Shown piece after piece: positions 7,981-15,426 of a stretch of 64,000 nucleotides of DNA. The notes below the pieces were generated by a model, which did not search any database, was not told where the DNA came from, and saw nothing but the letters and a program-made list of their open reading frames with translations. Numbering within the stretch: position 1 is the stretch's first letter; each line of letters begins with the position of its first letter. The stretch comes from Intestinibaculum porci (lineage in GTDB: Bacteria; Bacillota_I; Bacilli_A; Erysipelotrichales; Coprobacillaceae). Both the position numbers and the translations under genes were made by a program. The stretch is taken from NCBI RefSeq assembly GCF_003925875.1, contig NZ_AP019309.1, positions 558,001 to 622,000 on the forward strand. Direction: 5' to 3'.

Positions 7981-8673
7981 ATGGATATTTATTATGAAAC
8001 ATGGGGCCAGGGCCCCGCAGTGATCTGCCTGCATGATGTCTTTGAAAACCGAAAAGTATTTGCAGCACTTGCCAAGGATTTACAAAAACATTATCAGCTG
8101 ATTCTCATCGATGCCCGTTACCACGGCAAATCAGTGAAAAGCGGTCCTTTGTCTATCGCACAAAACGTTTTAGATGTGCAAAGCGTCATCGCTGACTTAG
8201 GTTTAGAAAGTTATGATGTGATCGGCGTGGGGATGGGGGCCAATACCGCTTTAGCCCTCGCTGTGCGGGATCAGCGTTTAAAAAGCGCCGTTCTCATCTC
8301 GCCTTATAGTTCACCGCAGAGCTTCAAAGGTTTTTACTATTTTCAGATTGTGATGACGCTGATTTTTATGGTGCCGTTTTGTTTATACAACAAGCTGGCG
8401 AGAAGACGTTTTCAGCTTACAAAGTGGCTGCTTCGGGAGCCTCACTTTTCCTCAGAAATGTTTGCCAGCATCAAGCAGCCAATATTAGTATTAGCGGGGG
8501 ATCGTGATAAGATCAAACCGGCGGCGACCGAGAAAATCGCCAAATGCTTACCGCATTGTGTGCAGGAAGAGCTTTATGATTCACATGATGCGCTGCATGA
8601 CGCGTATCGTCAGGTTCTCAAAAAGATAAGGGGGTATCTATATGCCAGTAACCAGACCAACACTAACGATTAA
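7981..8673 (+). CDS. Alpha/beta-hydrolase fold protein with a missing nucleophile Ser
   Basis: A 230-residue protein with the alpha/beta hydrolase layout: GPAVICLHDVFEN oxyanion region, DARYHGKS, a nucleophile elbow at 82-86, LAGDRDKI (acid Asp) and YDSHDALHD (His). The elbow reads G-V-G-M-G where the family has G-x-S-x-G, so residue 84 is Gly instead of the catalytic Ser. The rest of the catalytic frame survives. It may be a non-enzymatic relative, or use another residue. Start at 7981 follows AGAGGGGGG. It overlaps aroD by 32 nt. Confidence 0.75.
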   Translation: MDIYYETWGQGPAVICLHDVFENRKVFAALAKDLQKHYQLILIDARYHGKSVKSGPLSIAQNVLDVQSVIADLGLESYDVIGVGMGANTALALAVRDQRLKSAVLISPYSSPQSFKGFYYFQIVMTLIFMVPFCLYNKLARRRFQLTKWLLREPHFSSEMFASIKQPILVLAGDRDKIKPAATEKIAKCLPHCVQEELYDSHDALHDAYRQVLKKIRGYLYASNQTNTND

Positions 8674-9427
8674 GGATGTCACTTTTGGGACAGGTATGCC
8701 AAAAATCTGTCTGCCGGAAGTAGAAAGAAGTTATGAAGATATCGTCGGGACCGTAGCCGCTTATGAGCAGCTGCGCGACTGGCAGGTCTTAGAAGTACGT
8801 TTAGACTTCTATGAAGATTTAAAAGATGACACTAAAGTAAAAGAATTATTAAAAGCGATTCGCGCTGCCACGACGCGGCTTGTCTTAGTGACGATTCGCA
8901 CCAGTGAAGAAGGCGGCACGTTATATGTTGAACCAAAAGACTATTTAAAGGCGATTACAGCGATTTGTGACAGTGGCGGCTGTGATCTGATTGATATTGA
9001 ATTAAGTAAGGGTGATGAACTTGTCACTCAATGTGTGAACTTAGCGCACATTCATGGCTTAAAAGTGATCCTTTCTAAACATGATTTTGAAAAGACGCCA
9101 TCCGTTGAAGAGATGGAAGATATTTTAAAACATATGGATCGTTTAGATGGCGACATCTATAAATTGGCGGTTATGCCGCAGGATAAATTTGATGTCATGA
9201 ACTTATTAAAAGTGACCGATGAGATGTCTACGCAATTGCCTAAACCGCTCATTACAATGGCGATGAGTGAATTAGGGGAAATCACGAGGGTCAGCGGCGA
9301 AGCGTATGGCTCCGTAATGACCTTCGCTAATGCTGGAAAAGTCTCTGCCCCAGGGCAGATTCCACTTACCCGCATGATTAAATCACTGAAAGATTTACAT
9401 GAATCACAAGGAGAAGATCATGATTGA
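8642..9427 (+). CDS. aroD: Type I 3-dehydroquinate dehydratase
   Basis: Dehydrates 3-dehydroquinate to 3-dehydroshikimate in the shikimate pathway. Signature residues of the class I (Schiff-base) enzyme are present: EVRLDFYE at 51-58, His147 in LSKHDFEKTP and the Schiff-base Lys174 in DIYKLAVMP; length 261 aa is normal. The start overlaps the 3' end of the previous gene but has its own AGGGGG ribosome binding site. No other shikimate gene is in the window, so it may act for catabolism or be a dispersed pathway gene. Confidence 0.93.
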   Translation: MPVTRPTLTIKDVTFGTGMPKICLPEVERSYEDIVGTVAAYEQLRDWQVLEVRLDFYEDLKDDTKVKELLKAIRAATTRLVLVTIRTSEEGGTLYVEPKDYLKAITAICDSGGCDLIDIELSKGDELVTQCVNLAHIHGLKVILSKHDFEKTPSVEEMEDILKHMDRLDGDIYKLAVMPQDKFDVMNLLKVTDEMSTQLPKPLITMAMSELGEITRVSGEAYGSVMTFANAGKVSAPGQIPLTRMIKSLKDLHESQGEDHD

Positions 9428-10184
9428 TTTCAATAAGGCGCGCATCGCTTTCAAAAACTATGTCGCTCATTATGATCCTTCTCAGGATCTGATTCGTTTA
9501 AAGATCGTGCATACGTATGCCGTAATGGATTTAACAAAACGTTTATGCGACGCTTTACATGTTACGGAAAAACAAACATCTTTAGCGATGCTGATTGGCT
9601 TATTACATGATATCGGCCGCTTTGAACAGTATGTTCGTTATGGCACTTTTGTCGATTACGAAAGCATCGATCATGCGAAGCTTGGCTGTGACATTCTTTT
9701 TCAGGAAGGTCTGATTCGCCAGTTCGTCCAGGAGGATGACTATGATCAAATCATCTATGATGCGATTTATGAACATAACAAGTTTAAAGTCAAAGAAGGC
9801 TATGATGAAGAGACGCTCTTTTATATCAATATGATTCGTGATACCGATAAGTTAGACAACTTCCGGGTAAAAGAAACGGAAAAAGTCGAAACGTTATTAC
9901 GCTGTGAGATGAAAGATCTCGTCTTAGAAGATATTACGCCGAAAGTCTATGATGACTTTATGGCTCATAAACTCATTTATGGGCCTGATCGTCAGAGTCA
10001 TTTGGATATGTGGATTTCTTTAGCGGCCTTTATTTATGATTTTAATTTTCCTGAATCACGTGACTATATCCGCAAGCAGGATTATATCAATCGTTCTTTT
10101 GATCGCATTCACCCACAGCGGGAAGAGGTCAAAAAACGTTATGAAACGCTGCGTCAGGAGGCTAATCGTTTTTTAGCCTCTTGA
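9420..10184 (+). CDS. HD-domain phosphohydrolase
   Basis: Metal-dependent phosphohydrolase of 254 residues with the HD core LLHDIGRFEQ preceded by an upstream metal His (IVHTYAV) and followed by YEHNK and RDTDKLDN segments. These four form the usual H...HD...D set. Start at 9420 follows AAGGAG and overlaps the aroD end by 8 nt, so the two are coupled. Members of this group act on nucleotides or nucleotide-like substrates. The substrate here is unknown. A GAGGCTAA/TTAGCCTC hairpin lies in its last codons without a good T-run. Confidence 0.85.
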   Translation: MIDFNKARIAFKNYVAHYDPSQDLIRLKIVHTYAVMDLTKRLCDALHVTEKQTSLAMLIGLLHDIGRFEQYVRYGTFVDYESIDHAKLGCDILFQEGLIRQFVQEDDYDQIIYDAIYEHNKFKVKEGYDEETLFYINMIRDTDKLDNFRVKETEKVETLLRCEMKDLVLEDITPKVYDDFMAHKLIYGPDRQSHLDMWISLAAFIYDFNFPESRDYIRKQDYINRSFDRIHPQREEVKKRYETLRQEANRFLAS

Positions 10185-10209
10185 GGCCATGTACAGCCTA
10201 TGATATAAT
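10181..10209 (+). promoter_or_regulatory. Promoter of the preQ1 operon
   Basis: TTGAGG (10181-10186), 17-nt spacer, TATAAT (10204-10209) with an upstream TATGA giving an extended -10. It overlaps the end of the HD gene. Confidence 0.7.
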
Positions 10210-10230
10210 CACATCGATTTTTCGTAATCA

Positions 10231-10273
10231 AGACAGTTCGTTTGCACCATCCTGTCTCTAAACAAAACTAGGA
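10231..10273 (+). promoter_or_regulatory. preQ1-I riboswitch
   Basis: GACAG (10232-10236) pairs with CTGTC (10251-10255) around a C/U-rich loop ending in GCACCATC. Then comes the A-rich tail TAAACAAAACTAGGA that forms the H-type pseudoknot of preQ1-I aptamers. It precedes the complete preQ1 synthesis operon and a terminator, so preQ1 should end transcription early. Confidence 0.88.
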
Positions 10274-10293
10274 CTAAGACAATTTTTTTAAGT

Positions 10294-10330
10294 TGGAAGA
10301 GTATCGCGGTGCAATGCTCTTCTTTTTTTT
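10294..10330 (+). terminator. Riboswitch-controlled terminator
   Basis: GAAGAGTAT arm with ATGCTCTTC arm (with a central mismatch and further C-G pairs), followed by nine T. It lies between the preQ1 aptamer and queD. Confidence 0.85.
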
Positions 10331-10343
10331 TGGAGGATAAACA

Positions 10344-10745
10344 ATGTATGTCATTACAACCGAGGCCTCATTTGATGCGGCCCACTTTTTAAAAGACTAT
10401 CCCGGGAAATGCCATAATATCCATGGGCACCGCTGGAAAGTGCAAGTCAGCCTGCAGGCGGAAACACTTGGCGCTGAGGGGATGGTCATCGATTTTGGAA
10501 TTATTAAAAAAGATCTGAAAGCATTATGCGAGACCTTCGATCATACCCTGATCATTGAAGAAGGCAGCTTAAAGCCGCAAACTGTAGCGGCGTTACAGGA
10601 AGAAGACTTCGCCTTAAGCTTTGTTCCTTTCCGTCCCACTGCAGAACATCTTTCCCGCTATTTCTTTGAAGCTTTACAAAAGTATCCGGTGTTAAGCGTG
10701 GATGTTTACGAAACGCCCGGCAATAAGGCGCATTATGAATTATAA
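10344..10745 (+). CDS. queD: 6-carboxy-5,6,7,8-tetrahydropterin synthase
   Basis: Converts 7,8-dihydroneopterin triphosphate to 6-carboxytetrahydropterin, the second step of preQ1/queuosine synthesis. Zinc ligands His14, His27 and His29 are seen in FDAAHFL and CHNIHGHRW; catalytic Cys23 precedes them; TPGNK is near the C-terminus. Length 133 aa is usual. GGAGGA precedes the ATG. First gene of the riboswitch-controlled operon; its 3' end overlaps queE by 11 nt. Confidence 0.95.
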   Translation: MYVITTEASFDAAHFLKDYPGKCHNIHGHRWKVQVSLQAETLGAEGMVIDFGIIKKDLKALCETFDHTLIIEEGSLKPQTVAALQEEDFALSFVPFRPTAEHLSRYFFEALQKYPVLSVDVYETPGNKAHYEL

Positions 10746-11388
10746 AGTCGTCGAAATCTTCGATTCAATCAACGGTGAAGGTCCGTTAGCGGGAAGACTT
10801 TCAACCTTTGTGCGTTTCGCGTCCTGTAATTTACGCTGTCATTACTGTGATACACGTTATGCTTATGACCACCCTCAATATACGCTGATGTCATTAGCTG
10901 AGATTCTTACGCGTATTGAAGAGGCGTCACTTGACTTAGTGACTTTAACCGGCGGGGAACCGTTAGCTACGCCGCATGTTGATGTGCTGATTGAAAAACT
11001 TGGCGAGATGGGCAAACATGTCGAAATAGAAACCAATGGTTCCATTGACATTGCCCCTTTTCATAGGCTAGCGCATCGGCCATCTTTTACCTTAGATTAT
11101 AAATTGCCCGGCAGCGGCATGAGCGCTTTTATGAAAACGGAGAACTATCAGTATTTAAAGGATGGCGATATTGTGAAATTTGTCTGCGGCGCAAAGGATG
11201 ATCTCGAGGAAGCTCTGCGCATTATTCGCATCTATCATCTTAACGAAGAAGACTGTTATTTTTCTGCCGTCTTCAATCAGTTAGCACCAAGGGATATTGT
11301 GGACTTCTTATTAGCACATAAGTTAAAAGCCAAAGTCCAGCTGCAGCTGCATAAATATATCTGGGATCCAATGAAACGAGGTGTGTAA
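10735..11388 (+). CDS. queE: 7-carboxy-7-deazaguanine synthase (radical SAM)
   Basis: Radical SAM enzyme that converts 6-carboxytetrahydropterin to 7-carboxy-7-deazaguanine. The 4Fe-4S motif C-x3-C-x2-C is Cys31, Cys35 and Cys38 (CNLRCHYC). The substrate-entry segment GEGPLAGR and the SAM-binding LTGGEPL follow. Length 217 aa fits. Start at 10735 is inside the queD end with only a weak ribosome binding site, so translation is probably coupled. Confidence 0.95.
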   Translation: MNYKVVEIFDSINGEGPLAGRLSTFVRFASCNLRCHYCDTRYAYDHPQYTLMSLAEILTRIEEASLDLVTLTGGEPLATPHVDVLIEKLGEMGKHVEIETNGSIDIAPFHRLAHRPSFTLDYKLPGSGMSAFMKTENYQYLKDGDIVKFVCGAKDDLEEALRIIRIYHLNEEDCYFSAVFNQLAPRDIVDFLLAHKLKAKVQLQLHKYIWDPMKRGV

Positions 11389-11389
11389 G

Positions 11390-11950
11390 ATGATTGATAC
11401 CAAAGCGATTGAAGAGCATGTTTTAGGCATTTTGGAAGCGTTAGGGGAAGATGTGACGAGAGAAGGCTTAGTGGAAACCCCCAAGCGCGTCGCAAAAATG
11501 TATGCGGAAGTTTTTGCAGGAATACATTACAGTAATGAAGAGGTCGCACAAATGTTTGATAAGACCTTTACCCAGCGGGGACGGGATCTGGTTTTTGTGA
11601 AAGACATTGAAACCTTCTCTTTCTGCGAACATCATATGGCCTTGATGTATGATATGAAAATTTCTGTCGCCTATTATCCGCAAGGGAAAGTCATTGGGCT
11701 CTCAAAGATTGCCCGGATCTGTGATCTGGTCTGTCGGCGTCTCCAAATCCAGGAACGCATCGGCAGTGATATCGCCGAGATCATGACGATGATTACCGGC
11801 AGTGAAGATGTGGCGGTGTTGATCGAAGCGCATCATAGCTGCATGAGTGCCCGGGGCATCAAAAAGACCCAGGCCAAAACCTATACCCAGACATTACGCG
11901 GGGTTTTTGCGAAACATCCCGAACAATTAGGAGGATTTTACCATGGATAA
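11390..11950 (+). CDS. folE: GTP cyclohydrolase I
   Basis: Opens GTP to 7,8-dihydroneopterin triphosphate, the entry step for preQ1 (and folate) synthesis. Zinc ligands Cys79, His82 and Cys151 are recognisable in FCEHHMALM and [15 protein letters not shown] lies 6 nt before ATG 11390; an in-frame GTG at 11381 overlaps that site and is rejected. Its place in the preQ1 operon suggests it feeds this pathway. Confidence 0.95.
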   Translation: MIDTKAIEEHVLGILEALGEDVTREGLVETPKRVAKMYAEVFAGIHYSNEEVAQMFDKTFTQRGRDLVFVKDIETFSFCEHHMALMYDMKISVAYYPQGKVIGLSKIARICDLVCRRLQIQERIGSDIAEIMTMITGSEDVAVLIEAHHSCMSARGIKKTQAKTYTQTLRGVFAKHPEQLGGFYHG

Positions 11951-12629
11951 TGCATTAGTATTAGTGAGCGGGGGCGTTGATTCTTCGACTTGCCTCGCTT
12001 TAGCGGTGGAAAAGTATGGTCATGACCATGTCAAAGGCTTATGCCTGTATTATGGTCAGCGCCATGTGAAAGAGATGGAAAGCGCGCATAAGATTTGCGA
12101 TTATTATCAGGTTCCTTTATATGAATGTGATCTTTCTAGGATCTTTACATATTCCAGCTGTAATTTACTAGCACACAATGAAGATACCATTCCTCATCGT
12201 GCCTACAGTGAGCAGGTGGCGGAAAGCGAAGGGCCGGTTTCGACTTATGTGCCTTTCCGTAACGGCCTCTTTTTATCAACGGCTGCCAGTTTTGCCTTAT
12301 CACTGAACTGTCAGGTGATCTATTATGGCGCCCACGCTGATGATGCGGCCGGCAATGCCTATCCCGACTGTTCATCGGTGTTCAATGATGCCATGAATCA
12401 AGCGATCGTGGAAGGCAGCGGGCATCAGGTGCGCATTGAAGCACCTTTTGTTGGCGTCAATAAAGCCGAAGTCGTGCGCCAGGTATTAGCCTTAAAAGTC
12501 CCTTATGAACTCACTTGGAGCTGTTATGAAGGCGGCGATACGCCTTGCGGCGTCTGCGGCACCTGCCGGGATCGCGCTTTAGCGTTTGAAAAAAATGGGG
12601 TTACTGATCCCCTGTTAGTAAAGGAGTAA
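11943..12629 (+). CDS. queC: 7-cyano-7-deazaguanine synthase
   Basis: ATP-dependent conversion of 7-carboxy-7-deazaguanine to preQ0. The PP-loop SGGVDSS is at 9-15. A C-terminal zinc site is formed by the Cys cluster [15 protein letters not shown]. Length 228 aa is usual. It overlaps folE by 8 nt with AGGAGG inside folE, typical of a coupled operon. Confidence 0.95.
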   Translation: MDNALVLVSGGVDSSTCLALAVEKYGHDHVKGLCLYYGQRHVKEMESAHKICDYYQVPLYECDLSRIFTYSSCNLLAHNEDTIPHRAYSEQVAESEGPVSTYVPFRNGLFLSTAASFALSLNCQVIYYGAHADDAAGNAYPDCSSVFNDAMNQAIVEGSGHQVRIEAPFVGVNKAEVVRQVLALKVPYELTWSCYEGGDTPCGVCGTCRDRALAFEKNGVTDPLLVKE

Positions 12630-12632
12630 ACT

Positions 12633-13106
12633 ATGAGTACACAGTTAAAAGCCTTAGGAGCGAAAACGCAGTATCCCACTGATTATGATCCCCATGTTTT
12701 AGAAACCTTTGATAATAAACATCCGGAACATGATTATTTTGTGAAATTCAACTGTCCGGAGTTTACTTCTCTTTGTCCAATTACCGGCCAGCCCGATTTT
12801 GCGACGATTTATATTTCGTATGTGCCAAGCCAAAAAATGGTCGAAAGCAAATCCTTAAAACTGTATCTTTTTAGCTTTCGCAATCATGGCGCCTTCCATG
12901 AAGACTGCACCAATATCATCATGAATGATCTGATTGCCTTAATGGATCCCAAGTATATTGAAGTTTGGGCAAAGTTTACCCCTCGCGGCGGCTTATCGAT
13001 TGATCCTTACTGCAATTATGGCAAGCCGGGGACCAGATGGCAGGAAGCGGCCTGGGAGCGTCTCAAAAATCATGACCTCTATCCGGAAAAAATCGATAAT
13101 CGTTAA
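12633..13106 (+). CDS. queF: NADPH-dependent preQ0 reductase
   Basis: Reduces the nitrile of preQ0 to preQ1. The short, YkvM-type QueF (157 aa) shows catalytic Cys48 in [10 protein letters not shown] with Asp55, the NADPH-binding ESKSLKLY and the FHED segment. It ends the five-gene operon, which therefore makes preQ1 from GTP without outside help. Confidence 0.95.
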   Translation: MSTQLKALGAKTQYPTDYDPHVLETFDNKHPEHDYFVKFNCPEFTSLCPITGQPDFATIYISYVPSQKMVESKSLKLYLFSFRNHGAFHEDCTNIIMNDLIALMDPKYIEVWAKFTPRGGLSIDPYCNYGKPGTRWQEAAWERLKNHDLYPEKIDNR

Positions 13107-13110
13107 TTTG

Positions 13111-13139
13111 TTTACAAATAGCGTTTCATGGCTTATCAT
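13111..13139 (+). promoter_or_regulatory. Predicted promoter
   Basis: TTTACA (13111-13116), 17-nt spacer, TATCAT (13134-13139), directly before the gene at 13154. Confidence 0.6.
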
Positions 13140-13153
13140 TTAAAGGGAGGTTT

Positions 13154-13507
13154 ATGATGAAAGCAATCATTGCGGGAAAAGAAATTTCTATTTCGTTATA
13201 TCAGACGGCCACAGCAGAGAATCTGATGCGCGTCCTGCCAACCGGACTTGACTTTCATGCCTTTGCTCATGAATATCGGGCGATGGGGCGTCATGCCTTA
13301 AACGTAGCGCATGTGCCAATGACATCCAAACTGGCGAAAAATAGTCTCTATTATGATGATCGTTTAGAAGCGCTGTGCCTGATGAAAGATGATGTCGACA
13401 TTACCCCGGAGAAACGCACCTGTCTGGCGCGTTTGTCGGCGGAAGATGTCGCTTCATTAGACGGATTAGAACAATTTTATGTCTATTTAGACAATGATGA
13501 AGAGTGA
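13154..13507 (+). CDS. Hypothetical protein, possibly cyclophilin-like fold
   Basis: A 117-residue soluble protein I cannot name with certainty. The opening (KAIIAGKEISISLYQTATAE, then NLMRVLPTGLDF) looks like the short cyclophilin-like domain proteins that begin with a beta-hairpin and a TA..LL..LP segment. This is a weak resemblance. AGGGAGG precedes two adjacent ATG codons (13154, 13157). It has its own promoter and terminator. Confidence 0.6.
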   Translation: MMKAIIAGKEISISLYQTATAENLMRVLPTGLDFHAFAHEYRAMGRHALNVAHVPMTSKLAKNSLYYDDRLEALCLMKDDVDITPEKRTCLARLSAEDVASLDGLEQFYVYLDNDEE

Positions 13508-13532
13508 TATGAAAAAAATATCACTTTTTTTC
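13503..13532 (+). terminator. Intrinsic terminator
   Basis: AGTGATAT (13503-13510) and ATATCACT (13518-13525) arms followed by T7. Confidence 0.85.
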
Positions 13533-13600
13533 ATTTTTTTGTGAGAAAACCACCTTTTAAAGTCTTTAATTATAATAGAGGGGGCCAGGAGGTGAGATGA

Positions 13601-13733
13601 ATGATTTGTCCCTCGCTGTGGTAATACCACCGACTTTGCGAAAGTTGGTGAGCGCTATTACTGTCGCCGCTGCATTGCCTTTGGGCGGATCTTTTGCGAT
13701 GATGTTTTAACAAAAAGAGTCGTTAAGACATCT
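13601..13733 (+). pseudogene. comFA: Frameshifted 5' end of comFA (zinc-finger segment)
   Basis: A good ribosome binding site (AGGAGGTGAG, 13587-13596) precedes ATG 13601, which opens MICP and then hits a stop in its own frame. One base further along, the frame of the downstream helicase encodes RCGNTDFAKVGERYYCRRC, the four-Cys zinc finger expected at the ComFA N-terminus. Removing one C of the CCC at 13610-13612 would join the two. There is no in-frame start for the helicase upstream of GTG 13734. So this is either a real frameshift mutation or a sequencing error. Confidence 0.65.
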
Positions 13734-14735
13734 GTGCAAAAGGTCTCTTATCACTTAGACTTTACGCTTTCTCCCGCCCAGCAGGCGATCAGTGACAAAC
13801 TCATTACCAATTATCAAAATCATCAGAGCACCCTGATTATGGCAGTCTGCGGCAGCGGTAAAACAGAAATTACGTTTGCGGTTATTGCCTATGTGTTAAA
13901 TCATGGCGGCCGGGTCTGTTTTACCATTCCGCGGAAAGCTTTATGTCAGGAACTCTATACCCGCTTTCAGGAAGCTTTTTCCCATCTGACTATTGGTCTT
14001 TTTTATGGCGGTATGCAAAAGCATCCCGAAGCATCCTTCATCATCTGCACGACCCATCAGCTGTATCGCTTCACGTCGACCCCTTTTGATCTGATCCTGA
14101 TGGATGAAGCAGATGCCTTTCCTTACTATGGGGATCCCGTTTTAGAACATATGTTCGATTTATGCGTCGGTCATGTCTTTATTAAGATGAGTGCCACCTT
14201 AACGAGCGCTGATATTCATGATGAACAAGTGCTGATCATGAACCGCCGTTATCATGGCCATGACCTGCCCGTCCCGCACATTCGCTTACTTATCAAACCG
14301 CTCGCCATGCTTTATCTCTATGCGCGCTTAAGACACTATAAAAAGCTTGGCGCGAAGGTTTTGATCTATGTCCCCACGATTAATCGTTTACCTTACTATC
14401 TGAAATACCTCAAACCATTCTTTTGCGTGGCGGCCGTTTCTTCGCATAGCGATGATATCACCAGGCAGTTAACAGCCCTGAAAGAGGGGCAGTTAGATGC
14501 TTTAATCACCACGACCATTTTAGAGCGCGGCGTCACCGTCACCAATGCCCAGGCGATTGTCATGGAAGCCTCACATCCGATTTTTGATGAGCGTACGCTG
14601 ATGCAGATTTCCGGCCGGGTAGGACGAAAGATTGGCTATGAAGAAGGGGATGTGATCTTTTGTGATTCTTATGTATCAAAGGCGATGATTTTATGTATTT
14701 CCACAATCAAAAAATTAAATCGGATGGATGTCTGA
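13734..14735 (+). CDS. comFA: ComFA-like DNA uptake helicase (reading frame lacking a proper start)
   Basis: Superfamily 2 ATPase that drives single-stranded DNA import during competence. Walker A is AVCGSGKTE, Walker B/DEAD box LMDEADAF, motif III MSATLT, and motif VI QISGRVGRK. The frame opens at a GTG without a ribosome binding site; the true N-terminus is upstream but shifted (see 13601-13733). Corrected length would be about 377 aa, a little short for ComFA. It overlaps comFC by 43 nt. Confidence 0.85.
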   Translation: MQKVSYHLDFTLSPAQQAISDKLITNYQNHQSTLIMAVCGSGKTEITFAVIAYVLNHGGRVCFTIPRKALCQELYTRFQEAFSHLTIGLFYGGMQKHPEASFIICTTHQLYRFTSTPFDLILMDEADAFPYYGDPVLEHMFDLCVGHVFIKMSATLTSADIHDEQVLIMNRRYHGHDLPVPHIRLLIKPLAMLYLYARLRHYKKLGAKVLIYVPTINRLPYYLKYLKPFFCVAAVSSHSDDITRQLTALKEGQLDALITTTILERGVTVTNAQAIVMEASHPIFDERTLMQISGRVGRKIGYEEGDVIFCDSYVSKAMILCISTIKKLNRMDV

Positions 14736-15337
14736 TCTGTCACCAAAACTTAGGCCTTGAAACAACGTTGAGTTATTTCCTGCAAAAGCGTAAAATCTGC
14801 AGTGACTGTTTTCATAGTTTTGCCCGCTTAGATCTTCACACCCATTTAGATGCGTACCCATTAACCATTCTCTATTATTACAATGACTTTTTTAAAACTT
14901 TGCTCTTTCGTTATAAAGGGCAATATGACTATGCCCTTAAAGATGCCTTTTTAGAAGGCTATCAAAGCGCGCTGCAGGCGCGTTATCGCGATTATCTGGT
15001 CGTCATTGTCCCCAGTGATCAAGGCAGTAATGAAAAACGAAAGTTCATTCCCAACTTAGCGATTGCCCAAAGCTTTTCTGCCCAGGTGATCATGCCGATT
15101 ATGAAAACGAAACCTTATAAACAAAGCGATCAGCCTTTTGCGGCGCGAGATCAGGTGGCGTCGGTGCTCGCCTTAAAAGAGGCGCTGCCCGCGCATCAGA
15201 AACTGCTCCTTTTTGATGATGTCATCACTTCGGGAGCCACGCTTCGCGCCTGCACTAAGCTGCTTTGTGATAGTCATCCGCAATGTTTAGAATTGCTTGT
15301 TTTAGCCTCTCATTCGCCGGATAACTTTCAACCTTAA
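14693..15337 (+). CDS. comFC: ComFC-like phosphoribosyltransferase-fold competence protein
   Basis: ComF/GntX-type protein of 214 residues: an N-terminal zinc finger (CLICHQ...CSDC) and a C-terminal PRTase domain with the PRPP-binding motif LLLFDDVITSGATL. ComFC works with ComFA and is needed for transformation; its biochemical role is not fully settled. The start lies inside comFA, with a poor ribosome binding site, so coupling is likely. Confidence 0.88.
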   Translation: MYFHNQKIKSDGCLICHQNLGLETTLSYFLQKRKICSDCFHSFARLDLHTHLDAYPLTILYYYNDFFKTLLFRYKGQYDYALKDAFLEGYQSALQARYRDYLVVIVPSDQGSNEKRKFIPNLAIAQSFSAQVIMPIMKTKPYKQSDQPFAARDQVASVLALKEALPAHQKLLLFDDVITSGATLRACTKLLCDSHPQCLELLVLASHSPDNFQP

Positions 15338-15383
15338 GCAGGGCAAAAAGCCGGCATTATTTGCATTTGTTTTTCTTAATGGT

Positions 15384-15394
15384 TATGCTATAAT
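15384..15394 (+). promoter_or_regulatory. Extended -10 promoter of secA
   Basis: TATGCTATAAT, an extended -10 (TGN before TATAAT), without a good -35 hexamer. The same element is seen before queD, ftsE and rapZ. Confidence 0.6.
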
Positions 15395-15426
15395 GTCCTT
15401 GCGTATGTTTTGAAAGGAGACTATTC

